Shown piece after piece: positions 45,246 to 55,608 of a stretch of DNA of 64,000 nt. How positions within the stretch are numbered: position 1 is the stretch's first letter; each line of letters starts with the position of its first letter. The translations under genes were made by a program, and so were the position numbers. The notes under the pieces were generated by a model. It was not told the DNA's origin and did not search any database. It saw nothing but the letters and a program-made list of their open reading frames with translations. Source of the DNA: Hymenoscyphus infarciens (lineage: Eukaryota; Ascomycota; Leotiomycetes; Helotiales; Helotiaceae); NCBI GenBank assembly GCA_001414345.1, contig LLCB01000336.1:1-64000 (forward strand). Reading direction: 5' to 3'.

Positions 45246-46018
45246 TCAAACTGAAGGGTTCGCCTCATCATTGTCATACTCGTCGTGCAAATTCCAACTC
45301 ATCGGAACGCAAACCTCATCCTGTCTTCCAAGGGGAGTCAAATCCAGCAAAGGGTAGGTAACGAGTAGTTTATCCAGACCCCTTGCATATGTTGAGTATG
45401 GATGGAAGAGACCGTCACCTTCTTTGATGAAGACACGCAAACCGGGCCTCTCTACCTTCGTTGTGGATCAGCAGATTTGTAATTGAATTCAGGAACGGCG
45501 ACATCCGGATCCAAGGTGACATGAAAGTCGAAATTGAAATCACTACCAAGAGAGGAATACCATTGAAAATTCCGACCCATTCGCTTTCTGTTTTCCTGGT
45601 TCTTTTCAAGTGGAGCACGAGAAACAAGTACTAGAGTGGTGTCTCGAGAGTTTAGATGGCCGAGAGTTGATGGCAAGATATCAGCAACGAATCTATAGCC
45701 ATTGCAGCCAGCGCTGTCGTCGGGGCCGAGCATTAAATGGCTGACAATGCGCTGCCGTCGTCCCTTGAAGAGGTCGGATAGAGAGACTTTCCCATCTGGG
45801 CCCTCGAATATGTATTCCTTCTCAAGTTTCACCATGGGAAAGTCGCTGCGAAGCTGTACGCGGCACTCGTCTGTGGCTTTGATGGCGGCTTGCTCTTTGG
45901 CAAGTACCTCTTTTCGGGCTATATGCCATTCATCACGAGAGACGACTTGGAAGAGAATTGCTTGTGAGTCAGGTATCCTGCGTCTTATTGCCCAAGTCCG
46001 ATTTACCTTTCCTGGCAT
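45246..46018 (-). pseudogene. DUF899 (thioredoxin-like) gene with one apparent frameshift
   Basis: Frame 1 (46,018 to 45,452) runs through V-V-S-R-D-E-W, K-L-E-K-E-Y-I-F-E-G-P-D-G-K-V-S-L, L-F-K-G-R-R-Q, DTTLVLVSRAPLEK, W-Y-S-S-L-G-S-D-F-N-F-D-F-H-V-T and F-N-Y-K-S. The C-terminal part lies in another frame (to 45,246): E-R-P-G-L-R-V-F-I-K, HPYSTYARGLDKLL and DLTPLGRQDE. Together they make a nearly full DUF899 protein (about 255 residues), a thioredoxin-fold family of unknown biochemistry. The change of frame falls near 45,440-45,475; no intron restores it. It fits loss of one base. The usual Cys pair region reads S-A-G-C-N-G-Y here rather than C-x-G-C. Either a recent pseudogene or a sequencing error. 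Confidence 0.75.
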
Positions 46019-46858
46019 CTTGACTTCTTTGTTGTACTTGGTTGGTTAAGATGCTTTAGTAGTTCGTTGTCTGAAAACTTGACAAGACGTGAATGAGGAG
46101 TTTGGGAGGTTAAATGTTCACCTCGGTTTGCCTTGGAAGAAAGTTTCTCCGAGCTTATTTATGTCTCAGCCTCTCCTTGGTTTTCATGACGCAGGTTTCA
46201 ATCGAGCTATGGTTATTGAATAGCCGAATATTCATGCTCTCCGCAATCAGAGTTCCTGAGGAGAGACACATTAAGAGCCATAGAAGCTCGTGCAAGAAAA
46301 CCCAAAGCCAAAAAAACAATTGGCTCTGATAATTTCGTACGAAATGACCCCCTTTGCGATCAAATACAAGGTAGGATGGGAAAGAGAAGAATTGAGTGAA
46401 GTGGGAGGGGTCAAGCGGGACATTCGAAAGTCCCAAAGCTCTCACCGGCAATTACATCAACTTGACGCCCCCTTGGCCTCATGTATGCCTCAATATTTTC
46501 AAGTCGCTCACGGGAAACAAGTCACAAAGTGGTGTACCACAAGTTCAAATTACCTGGCGTAAAGGGTAGATAATTCGCAATGAAGCTGGCTATACTAGCC
46601 CAAATAAGCCCGAACTTGACTCTCAAACGATCACATCAAATACTCTCAAAGCACCCAAAGAAAGGAAACAAATCCCCGAAGCACCGCCGCCAACCAACCC
46701 CTTCGCTTAGCCTCATTCCCCACTTTACCCCACAATTCCCAATTTCCCTCTATAAGCACAAATTAGACGCTAGGATATCACAAAACTAGAGCTTGCTCGC
46801 CTGGCCTAGTCAGTTAATGTATGATTCCTCAAACGGTTGACATTAACTGTTTCGCCCT
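46019..46858. other. Intergenic, no gene recognised
   Basis: Upstream of the DUF899 locus. Overlapping short frames at 46,114-46,789 lack domains. The region ends in a cytosine homopolymer. Confidence 0.4.
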
Positions 46859-46887
46859 CCCCCCCCCCCCCCCCCCCCCCCCCCCCC
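46859..46887. repeat. 29-base cytosine homopolymer
   Basis: An uninterrupted run of 29 C after CCCT. Such runs are length-unstable in cells and error-prone in sequencing, so the true length is uncertain. Confidence 0.95.
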
Positions 46888-46975
46888 ACGGTCCCCTCTC
46901 GAAAAAATTAGTTTCTCCTCGTCCGATTCTAATCAAGCTCTACCTACCTACCTTAGGTAGAGATTGTTTCGGTCA

Positions 46976-47075
46976 AAAAAGCCCGCTGCCTTCGAAGGCG
47001 GGCTTTCTCAGGTCCCACTCCCGAAGGGGGGGTGGGTGCCGCCCCGGTAACGCGGTTTACGCGTCCGGGGGGTAG
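46976..47075. other. Two strong hairpins after the poly-C run
   Basis: AAAGCCCGC (46,978-46,986) pairs with GCGGGCTTT (46,998-47,006), with the palindrome CCTTCGAAGG between them. A second potential stem CCCCGG...CCGGGG spans about 47,042-47,070. The local GC content is higher than in the surroundings. The first looks like an intrinsic terminator of bacterial type, which has no known role in a fungal nucleus. A structured non-coding RNA is conceivable; no known family was recognised. Confidence 0.45.
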
Positions 47076-47956
47076 AGTTTTGCTGTTTTTTTCTGCTGGC
47101 TTTTTCTTTTTTGGAGGGGCGGTATTTAGGCTTCGATTGGCATAGGAAGCTACGCGCATTCTAGTTATATTTTAGGCTTCATTTATTCCCATGGTGTACG
47201 AGATGGAGTGGCGGCTTGAAGTTTTGGGGAGAAAGTGATCAGCCAATATTATAATCGGGGAGGAGTCAACATCGGGAGACGCGAACATGCATTCATTTTC
47301 ATTTCCTGCTAGGGGAAGTTGATGAAGCTGTGATCCAAAGTCTGCAACTTTGAGCTCCTTGATAAGTAGATCCTTTCAAGCTGCAAGCCTTTCATATTGC
47401 GACACAGCCTGGAGGAAATAACCATCTTGATTTCGTTTAGAGTATTGTACCAAAGTCATCGGGTAGTTTGCGGTACTGTGCTGAGACTTGTATTCCTTTG
47501 AAACGTTTCGGTCCGTCGTTGAAGAAGGTTTCTTGTCTCAAACTCCAATCTCTATTTAGATTGCGTGACGCCATCGCCGATTCTTGTTCAAATGACATGC
47601 TATACTTAAAGGGTACAAGCTGATACACTACTAAGATGCTTAGAAAGCAAGTTCATTCCTGGTGGTTGCTGGCAAGCCCCGAGATTCATGAGCTGTAGCG
47701 TATCAGTCTATATTCAGCACACACACAGAGAGAGAGGAACGCGCGCAGCTCATCTGTATAGGAGAGCTTTTAAGAACTAAAGCCAAAAAAGCAGTGTCTT
47801 TAAATTTCTAGAGAGACCCCTCTAGGAGATGTATGCGACGGAAAACAGAGGGAGAATAAGTGGAGGAATGGAATGGTAACAAACGGTAAACGAATCAAGG
47901 CTCTGTAGCTCCCTCCTCAAAGGGACGCTGCGCCAATATATCACCACAAATCAACA
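47076..47956. other. Intergenic, no gene recognised
   Basis: 3' side of the EFM4 gene. Contains a CACACACACAGAGAGAGAG dinucleotide stretch near 47,719-47,737. No supportable open frame. Confidence 0.4.
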
Positions 47957-48874
47957 TCAACTTAACGCCTCCTTTCTAAAACAAACACTACTAATAGTCT
48001 GTCCCACCGCACCCCCAAACTTAAAACTCCTATAAGCAATCTCCCCCACAACAACCAACCTCCCCTCCCCCTCAGCACCATCCACAAACCACCCCTTCAA
48101 TTCGTCCGGAGTCCAATTACAACTCGTAACCAGCAACAAACCCCCCTCCCTAACCAAAGGCAAAACCCTCTCCCTATACCCCTCACATATCCTCCTCCCT
48201 CTATCATCCTTCTCCTCACTCAAACTAATAGCATCAAAAGTCCCCTTGTCAAGCACCACATCCCAGCCCTCCTTCTGCCCTCCACTCAAAACAGGAGTTT
48301 CCCTCGGAGTTTCAGTCATTATATCCCATTTCAGAAAGTCAATTTCCTTCTTCCCTTCCAGTTCCTTATCCTTTGCTATCCGTTGCGCAAACTCGATACT
48401 TCGTTCCGAGTAATCTACTCCTAGCATTCTGCCTTCCCAAATAACATCTTCCTCATCTAGCTCTTCGTCTTCGTCGACGATCCCACGTAATCGCATGAGA
48501 AAATGACCATTCCCAGTCCCTAAATCTAGGAAACTGCAGTTTGTTGCCGTTATAGAGGGCCCGAGAACTTGGTCTGTGAGGATGGAGGTGGAGAGGTAGG
48601 AGAGGATTTTGTCTTCGGCGGAGGAATCGTTGAACCAGATTGTGCCGACATCGGAGGTGTCGCGCGCATGGTTTGTGAGTTCGTTTGTGTAAAGTTTATC
48701 CCAGCTGGAGAAGAAAATATGTTAGTTTTTCTCTTGAGGGGGGGTGTATTGGGGTTTCCCGGGTCTGAATTGAGGGGTTGGCGGGGTAGATTGGCTCTGC
48801 GAAACTCACTACTCCTTTGTGCCTAGTGGGGATGGCTCGAGGTGAGTTGGTTTTATTAGTACGTTGGAAGCCAT
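47957..48874 (-). CDS. EFM4: Protein-lysine N-methyltransferase EFM4
   Basis: Exons 48,874-48,810 and 48,704-47,957 with a 105-nt intron (GTGAGT...TTCTCCAG) give 270 residues. Blocks: Y-W-D-K-L-Y-T-N-E-L after the junction, W-F-N-D, D-L-G-T-G-N-G-H-F-L (AdoMet-binding motif I), V-D-Y-S (motif II acidic), D-K-G-T-F-D-A-I-S-L and SCNWTPDEL. The D-K-G-T-F-D-A-I block is typical of the EFM4/METTL10 (eEF1A-KMT2) family, which methylates a lysine of translation elongation factor eEF1A in the cytosol. Length is as expected. The start Met opens a short first exon, as often seen in fungal members. The next gene upstream, Nnf1-like, lies 0.58 kb away on the same strand without any functional link. Confidence 0.9.
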
Positions 48875-49457
48875 TTCTCTCCAATAGAGTAGAAGTTGTC
48901 TCGGAGCTGTCTTGGGGAGTAATTGTCCAGAGGGTCAAGGTGAAATTTGTTGATTCTGGCGGGGTGGCAGTAAAGTGATCGCCGCCGCTTGTGAAAGCGG
49001 TGAAGATAATTTGATTCCTTCCATTCCCAGAGATGGAAACGTACCTAGGTACCCTGTGAGAAAGAAACGAGGAGTCGGTTTATTACCTACCTTAGCTTTG
49101 ATTGAGTAGTGGGACCAGGGTGGTATTTTGAGGAAGGTGCGACTGGTTAGTAACTGGGGAAGGAGCGAGGTAATTGGCAGGAAACATAGAAAGTTTCAAA
49201 GTTTCGTAGCAATAAGTACTTTGAAACTCGACGGACCATCCCAAATCTAGCTCCTGTCAAAAGTATCCCCTGCACACTTATTTCGTGAGCAGCAGAGTTC
49301 AGTTCCTAGGTCGTACCTATGTCCCTAAACACAATAGACCAACTAATGGTTCTTCGCATTTCAACCATCCGTAGAACTCCCCCAATCCCCATAAACACCA
49401 GAACCATGACAATGCCATTATTTCGTTACCCAATAATCCCCAACCTACCAATCCTGC
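48875..49457. other. Intergenic, EFM4 promoter
   Basis: No open frame of interest. Promoter side of EFM4 and 3' side of the Nnf1-like gene. Confidence 0.4.
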
Positions 49458-50247
49458 CTAACTCCTAAGAACCTCATCTACCTCCCTACTACTATTCGCC
49501 ATCTCCTCAGTCTCCTCCCCCAACCCTTCTCCAGCACCCTCAAGATCCCCAACTAGCCTTTCCAGACCTCCAACCAATCCCTCAATCTCCTTCCTCTGCT
49601 CCACAATCCTCGTCGCCAACTGCGCATTCTGACTCTCCACAGTTTGTAACCTCGCATTCAAAAGAGACTGCTGACTCTGTAAATGGGGCGTAAGATTCGC
49701 TTTCAACAACGCAGGAGGAGGTTGTGTATGCGGGGGTATCTCCTCATTCTGGGCGATCGCATCGGAGGAGGATTGGGATTTTCGATAGCGCGCCGTGGCG
49801 ATGATGTCTTCGAGTTTATTGAGGTGGTGGACTATATTTCTTTCTTCTACGATGGTTGCGAATTCTTCCTATATATATTACACATAAATCAGCTCCCTGT
49901 TCTCTCCCCCCCTTTATTTCCCACTCTTGTAACTTCTTTGCGCAACGTACCTTAGCCAACCCCTCCAACCTCCCCAAAAACTGCCCATGATAAGCCCTCA
50001 AAGCACCCGGAGCCCTCTCCGCAATCTCGGGGAAACAAGCCGCAAAAGCATCGTAAGATATCGCCTTCAGCGTCGCAGACAGTGTCTTTTGGTACAGAGT
50101 CGTAAAAGCTGTTGCGCGAGGCCCGGGTGTGAGTGCCGTTGGTGCTGTAGGCGGGGGTGAGGGCGATCGAGGAGGTGAGTTGGAGGCGGCAGGGGGATTC
50201 GCGGTCGAGGTTGATGCTAACATTTTTGAGGAAAGATGATAATTCAC
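49458..50247 (-). CDS. Kinetochore MIND-complex subunit Nnf1-like
   Basis: Exons 50,247-49,951 and 49,868-49,458, with an 82-nt intron (GTACGT...TATATAG), give 235 residues; a second Met eight codons in (50,223) is an equally good start. After a Ser/Pro-rich leader come A-F-T-T-L-Y-Q-K-T-L, A-F-A-A-C-F-P-E-I and FLGRLEGLAKEEFATIVEER across the junction, then V-H-H-L-N-K-L-E-D. The C-terminal half is a coiled coil (SQQSLLNARLQTVESQNAQL). This arrangement matches Nnf1/PMF1, which with Mtw1, Dsn1 and Nsl1 forms the MIND complex linking centromeric chromatin to the outer kinetochore. Sequence conservation in this family is low, so the call rests on the N-terminal pattern, the coiled coil and the size. 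Confidence 0.75.
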
Positions 50248-50704
50248 TGCAAGAAGTTACTCGAGCAGTATTACTCTAGGACAGATTCTTTCGTCGCGCA
50301 AAATTGGTTGTCGCAATGTCAAGTTGAAAAAAGGGCGCGCGTATCGGGTGGACGCGAATCCCTGCAATCAATGGGTTTCAGTAAGGCTGAGACTTGGCCC
50401 GCAATGACATTGTTTTGTTTGACCCCCCTTTTACTTTTCGCCTGGTGAAAGTAAACAAAGCTTGAGAGCCTCATTGTCGTCATCAGTCACTTGAATAAAA
50501 TAAAAATATCAAGAGCTCAAAATTAGCGGTGAAATTATCAGTTGTTTCATTCTTCTCATCCCTAGTAAAGTCAAACGACTAAAAAGTACCACTCTCATCA
50601 TGTACAACCAAGTGGCAGACAGTATATTACAGTCCAAACGCCCTTCAAATGCATCCAATATCCTTCCCAATCCCACATATCTCATCATCTACAATCCCTA
50701 TAAC
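50248..50704. other. Intergenic, no gene seen
   Basis: Promoter of the Nnf1-like gene and 3' flank of the b561-like gene. The stretch has no supportable frame. Confidence 0.4.
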
Positions 50705-53232
50705 TTAAGAAAAGTCAACTGTCCCAGCGGGGACTCCCGATTTCCGATTTCGTTCTTGCCTTCTCCTACGTCGCCTCTCATCAGCACTAGCACCCATTTC
50801 ACTTCCTTTCCCTGCCCCGGCCCCAGAAGGACTCATTTCACTCCAAGTACCATGGCTCTCCCGACTTCCAATACTCGTTCCGCCTACAGCAGAAGGTTCC
50901 CCGGGTTTACCACTGTAATACGCACTGTCTTTTGGCCTCCTTCCGGCTGCGAACGCTGGGTTTGGAGGACTTAGAGGTGTCATGGGTGGTGGAGGAACTA
51001 CTGATTCGGCTCTTCTCTCAGCAATCTTCTCAGCAGCTCTTTCGCTTCTTCGATATCGTCGTCTGTCAACTCCGGTATCAGTGCCACTGAGACTGCTCAG
51101 ACTATCAGCGCGCTTCTTCCTTGCTTTTGATGTCCCGCGTGCTGCCCTCTCAGCTTTAGCCTCTTCTTCTGTGAGTCGTCGTAATGTGACATGTCGATCG
51201 TTGTCGCCATGTACCTTGACTTTTACACTCACAGGCGGCGAGTCCACGGCATCTGTTCTACCCCTACTTCTTCGCCTTCTCGCTTCTTCTTCAGCTGCTA
51301 GTCCTGCCGCTGCTGCAACCGCCTCAGCGGCTGCAGCTTCTCCTTGTCGTCGTCTTCTCTCGGACGGCCTTCTATGCGGATGCCCACCATTCGACACATA
51401 GGCTTCGCTACCAGATTCCGATTGATGTAAGATTCCCTGGGGATCTGGAGGTGCATGAGGCATCTCTACGGTCTCTGTGATATCGTGTCGTGATATGGAC
51501 TGTCCCATCGCAGAGGAAGCTGCTCCTCCTGCTAAAGTTGACGGAATTGGAGGTATAGTGGAGACTCCAGGTCGTATTTGGTGTGGATCTGCAGGAATAA
51601 TAGATGATAAGTCTGAAGACATCATTGATGATGGTGGTGGTCGGTGTTGTTTTCGAGAGGGTGGGCCGAATCCATCTCCTGTATAACGTGAACTACCCCC
51701 ATGTCGTTTCCGTCTCTCATCCTCCATTTTCTCTTCCTGAATTCGGTCAAGACGATCCATCTCTTTTTTATCTCGACGATCCTTCATTTTCTTCGCGAAC
51801 CAACCAAGTCCAAGCCCAGCCAAAACTCCCTTTGCTACTCCATGATTCTCTTGAGGTCTCCGAGACGGAGAATCGCTGTTAGTGTAAGACTCGGTATACG
51901 ACGTATAACTCGACCTCCGTCCTATAGAATGAGGGCGGACAGGTCGTGGTGTTATCGGACGAGCCTCTGCAGCACTAAGAGCGGCGGCTGCGGCAACGGG
52001 ATCTCCTGGTCCTGGAAGTAACGGTGTATGTGGTCGCCTTCCTTCCTCCAACCTAGTGCTTTCACTATAAACACTCTCGTTGTGTTGGTGTCGTCTGCTG
52101 GGTCGCCTGGAAGGAGTGTCGGGGGCGACTGAAGTGTAATCGGACTCGGAAATATCATCCCTCCTTCTCTGGCGTCTGTCGTACCAGCTTTTGACCAAAC
52201 CAGCTGCTCCCACGGCAGCTGCGGCTTTCATCAAGGTGTCCATTCCCCCTCCTTTTCTTTTATGGGTCTCGTATTTCTCGTCCTCAACATAACTCCCACT
52301 TCCCCTGCGACTCGGGACAACTTCGTCCCTTCTCGACCTGCTGTGGCTTCTACTTCTGCTCCTCCGTCGACCACTCAACAACGCAGCCGCCCCTGCTCCA
52401 GCTGCAAGAGGTCCAAGAATGCCCCCGAAACGGCTTGGCCTCTTGTCGGAAATAACGGTCCCACCATGACTACTGCTCTCTCTTCTGACCACTCCAACCG
52501 GGGCCCTAGCTCTGAAGCTACAAACGAAGAAGACAACCAAGAGGAAAAACATCCAGAGTGCGTACATAATAAAGGTCCATTTGGGACTTCCATAGAGCGT
52601 TAATCCAAGCGGAACTTGGGCGATTCCCAACAAGGCAGTCGCTCGTCCAATCCATTGATGTAGATAAAGTACTAGCGGAATTCTAGTCCTTGCTCTTTTC
52701 ATTTCCCGGCGATGAATGCATCCTCCAAATATCGCTTGAAAGAGAATCAGAACGTAAATTGCCAGTCCAATTCCGTGATGTGGGTTGGTGAGACTTCGCA
52801 TTGGACCAACCGCAAACCAACCCAACACAAACACCACCGTTGTGAGCCCGACAGTCAAAATTTGTAGGTAAATATGAATTCGTAATGCCAATCGAGGCGA
52901 TCGTCCGTAAAATTGAGCCGTCAAGATGGCTGCAGGAACGACGAAGAGGAAGGTAATAACTGCGAGAATTGCGTGTCCCAATATTAAGTTGTAATATCCT
53001 GGCATAGCCGCGAATCGATTTCCCATTCCTGTTGAGCACTTCGAGTCAGTAGATGCCACTCGTTTTTGGGTGTCGAGTAAATACCATTATATCGCATCGT
53101 TTCAAAATTCAACCCCATAAGGTTTGGCAGCAGAAAGTCATTCCTCGTCGAGTCCCAAGTTCCATCTCCAACATACATCGTATTTGAAGAGTAACTGCTG
53201 CTCCCCGCCGGGGAAAGATGGTCGGTTGCCAT
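50705..53232 (-). CDS. Cytochrome b561/DUF2427-type membrane protein with long basic tail
   Basis: Exons 53,232-53,085 and 53,028-50,705, with a 56-nt intron (GTATTT...TCAACAG), give 823 residues. Exon 1 reads Y-V-G-D-G-T-W-D and L-P-N-L-M-G-L-N-F-E-T-M-R-Y-N-G. Five or so hydrophobic helices follow in the first 250 residues: LILGHAILAVITFLFVVPAA, LQILTVGLTTVVFVLGWFAV, IGLAIYVLILFQAIFGGCIH, ATALLGIAQVPLGLTLYG, FIMYALWMFFLLVVFFVC. Spaced His residues (GHAIL, NPHHGIG, CIHRRE, YLHQW) are candidates for two haem ligands, as in b561 proteins, which move electrons across membranes. The remaining 550 residues are polar, very rich in Arg and Ser with coiled-coil-prone Ala/Glu/Arg stretches, probably cytosolic. 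The electron donor and acceptor are unknown. Confidence 0.8.
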
Positions 53233-53919
53233 TACGACGGGATTCCAACGTGCTGGCCCTCGAGGGGCAGCCTAGATGCTTCCAAAATTGGTCCCTCAGG
53301 ACAATGGTATTGTGCCAATGTTTCCGCTGAAGATTCGATATCGATATGTAGCCGTGGAATGAAGAAAAACGTTGGTGTATCTCAGGAATGTAGATCAGCG
53401 GTGTCGAGCTGGAGTAAACAGTCTTATCGGCGCTTATCCGGAGCCTAGCGATGCGTTGTACAGAACTGTAGATGGGTCGACCAGCACTTGGTTTTAGTAA
53501 AGATGTCTATCGTAAAAAAAACATGAAGCCTTTGATCATGGATGGAAGCTTGGGAAACAGAAGCACCCGTTTTTGCCAGGGATCGGCTTCATCATCACCC
53601 CGCGCAACCATGGAAAGATGTTGGCCCAGGGATGCGCTTCCATTTCCACGAATGAGGTGCGAATCAAAGTAAGGGGTGTCTTTAGTGAGGTTGCACCAAA
53701 GTCCGTGGCAATAGTAATTCGAGGAAACGTATTCTCCTCGCCATTCACAGGAGTGTCCACAAGATATGGTTTCATTATTCATATTATGTGCACCAACAAA
53801 AGCAATTTCTTTCGAGGCTTCGAGTCTCCTCTCTCTCAGACTCTGCATGAGGCCTCCCGAGACCTTCGGTATCTTCCAGACTGAATCTCACTCACACGAT
53901 TCTCATCGAGTCCACAGCA
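53233..53919. other. Intergenic, no gene recognised
   Basis: Promoter of the b561-like gene and 3' flank of the next gene. Frames at 53,507-53,884 on both strands overlap and lack domains. Confidence 0.4.
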
Positions 53920-55608
53920 CTACCAGGTGCTAGCATATCCAGAAAGTTCTACATCGACACCAACCCCACACAATCCCTCGATCTCGCTCTCAACGCCATC
54001 TTGGAACGCCTTTTGGCTGCGTGAGTACTCGGCCCAGATGTGGACAATCGCTGCACGCACCTTCTCAAACCGCTCCGAATCTACAGCTTCTCGCGCCATT
54101 CTTGCCTCCTGGCAAAGTCCAGTGAACTGATCGAAGGTGATAGTGTTGGGGCACTGGCTGTTAATTCCCGTCACAAGTTTTTCTAGCTTCCAATAATCCT
54201 TCCATAGCCTCATCATTTCCAGCGATGGTTCAATTTGAGAGACTTCTTTTGGCCATCGTCTCATGAAATCGACAAGACGATCATATTGGCCATTCGCCGC
54301 TGGTCCGGATTTGCGTGGATATAGCTCAATCGGAGGTTTGGCCGAAGTGCTGCTATTCCCCATAATGACTCTTTCCGCTTTGAAACTGGCACATTTTCCG
54401 ATTCTGGTAAAAGGTGCAAGTAAGAGGCGGACATCAGAGTGCGCATCCGAAATTTCGGTATAGATATTCTGGAAAGCCATATCGATTTCCAATCGGAGGT
54501 TCTTCGTTGGAAGCTTCTGGAGCCTTCCTATTAGGCGGTGGACATGGTCTGTAAGTTCATAGACAATAACCTTGCGTGCTTTCAGATTGTTCGACGACAC
54601 AGACCCAAATCCGATATGACTGCTAGGCTGACCGGAACTTATAGGTCCAGGTATATCAAGTGAGACTCGAAATGAGCGCATCATATTGAAATACCTGTCA
54701 GCGATTGGTTGTGTCCAAGAAGGTCCATTGATATCGTAAACAAAAGGGATTGGAACTTTGAGAAGGGGCTGTCTCCGAGTGGGAGCAGCAGCAGCATAGC
54801 CCATATTCAACCCTGTGCCGGTGGCCTTATTTTGTTGTTCGAGGAGCATAAGTTGCAATGAATACTCTTGAAGTGCGTGGTTTCTAGTAGTGCTGGAACT
54901 TAGCCTCGGCATCCGGATCGCTTGTAGTTGCGCTCCATTACACATCATCAGAAAGTTCCGAGATATCTGTATTTCAAAGGTCTTCCTGCCATAAAGCTGG
55001 CGTGCAACCTCGTCGTGGATCATGGAATTGACTCGGAGAATGGCCATCGATACACCTTGGAACACTTTCGAATCCCTTGGGTCATTCAGCGAGGGACTAT
55101 GGCGTACAAATCTCGCTGGTACGAAGGACCCTGGAATTAGAAATTCGTATATGTTCATGCGAACCTCGGCCGGGAGCTCGAGGAAATAACATGATTGTCG
55201 TGATCGGTGTCGATAGCAAAGTCGAAAGTCGTGTGGCTTGTATTGAAACACGGCACCACATTCAAAGCCACATGGAAGAACTTCTCGACATGAAGTTGCT
55301 AATCGGGGTTGTTCGCGATGTTTTTTGCAAGTAGGCATCAAGTGAGCGATCCTCGTTCCACTAGCCCTATTCAAACAAACTCCTCCTCTTTTGTTTCTAC
55401 CAGAACATATTTTCGGAGATTCGTCGTTGTGTAGTGTGCAATGTTTGAGGTGTGCAATGGGGGCATGCTGATAGGAAAATGGTTCGGTGGGAGGAAATGG
55501 AGCCGAGCTAAGGAGGGGTGGTTGAGCATCATAACATGGCCCAGAATCATTATGAGGAAAGATATCCAACCTCAATTCTGAATAGCCTGGAAATGAGGGG
55601 CCAGGCAT
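53920..55608 (-). CDS. Uncharacterised protein with LPAEVR (F-box/2EXR-like) motif
   Basis: A single open frame of 562 residues. The first 130 residues contain spaced Cys and His (H-C-T-L-H, K-I-C-S-G-R, G-V-C-L-N-R, P-T-C-K-K-H-R) that may bind metal. At about residue 142 comes FLELPAEVRMNIYEFLIPGS, the pattern found at the start of many fungal F-box-like or 2EXR proteins (L-P-x-E-[IV]-R-x-x-I-Y-x-x-L). Next are R-V-N-S-M-I-H-D-E-V-A-R-Q-L-Y-G, also usual in this group. The C-terminal 300 residues have no recognised domain. A role as a substrate adaptor in ubiquitin ligation is one possibility, not shown. The Met at 55,608 is the first in frame. Confidence 0.65.
   Translation of the reverse strand: MPGPSFPGYSELRLDIFPHNDSGPCYDAQPPLLSSAPFPPTEPFSYQHAPIAHLKHCTLHNDESPKICSGRNKRGGVCLNRASGTRIAHLMPTCKKHREQPRLATSCREVLPCGFECGAVFQYKPHDFRLCYRHRSRQSCYFLELPAEVRMNIYEFLIPGSFVPARFVRHSPSLNDPRDSKVFQGVSMAILRVNSMIHDEVARQLYGRKTFEIQISRNFLMMCNGAQLQAIRMPRLSSSTTRNHALQEYSLQLMLLEQQNKATGTGLNMGYAAAAPTRRQPLLKVPIPFVYDINGPSWTQPIADRYFNMMRSFRVSLDIPGPISSGQPSSHIGFGSVSSNNLKARKVIVYELTDHVHRLIGRLQKLPTKNLRLEIDMAFQNIYTEISDAHSDVRLLLAPFTRIGKCASFKAERVIMGNSSTSAKPPIELYPRKSGPAANGQYDRLVDFMRRWPKEVSQIEPSLEMMRLWKDYWKLEKLVTGINSQCPNTITFDQFTGLCQEARMAREAVDSERFEKVRAAIVHIWAEYSRSQKAFQDGVESEIEGLCGVGVDVELSGYASTW

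Noticed and set aside
46976..47008. Bacterial rho-independent terminator
   Set aside because: Stem and flanking A/T tracts fit the pattern, but no bacterial-type gene is adjacent and the surroundings are fungal genes with introns. Kept only as an unexplained hairpin.
49458..49709. Separate 83-residue coiled-coil protein
   Set aside because: An 82-nt intron joins it in phase to the upstream Nnf1-like N-terminal exon.
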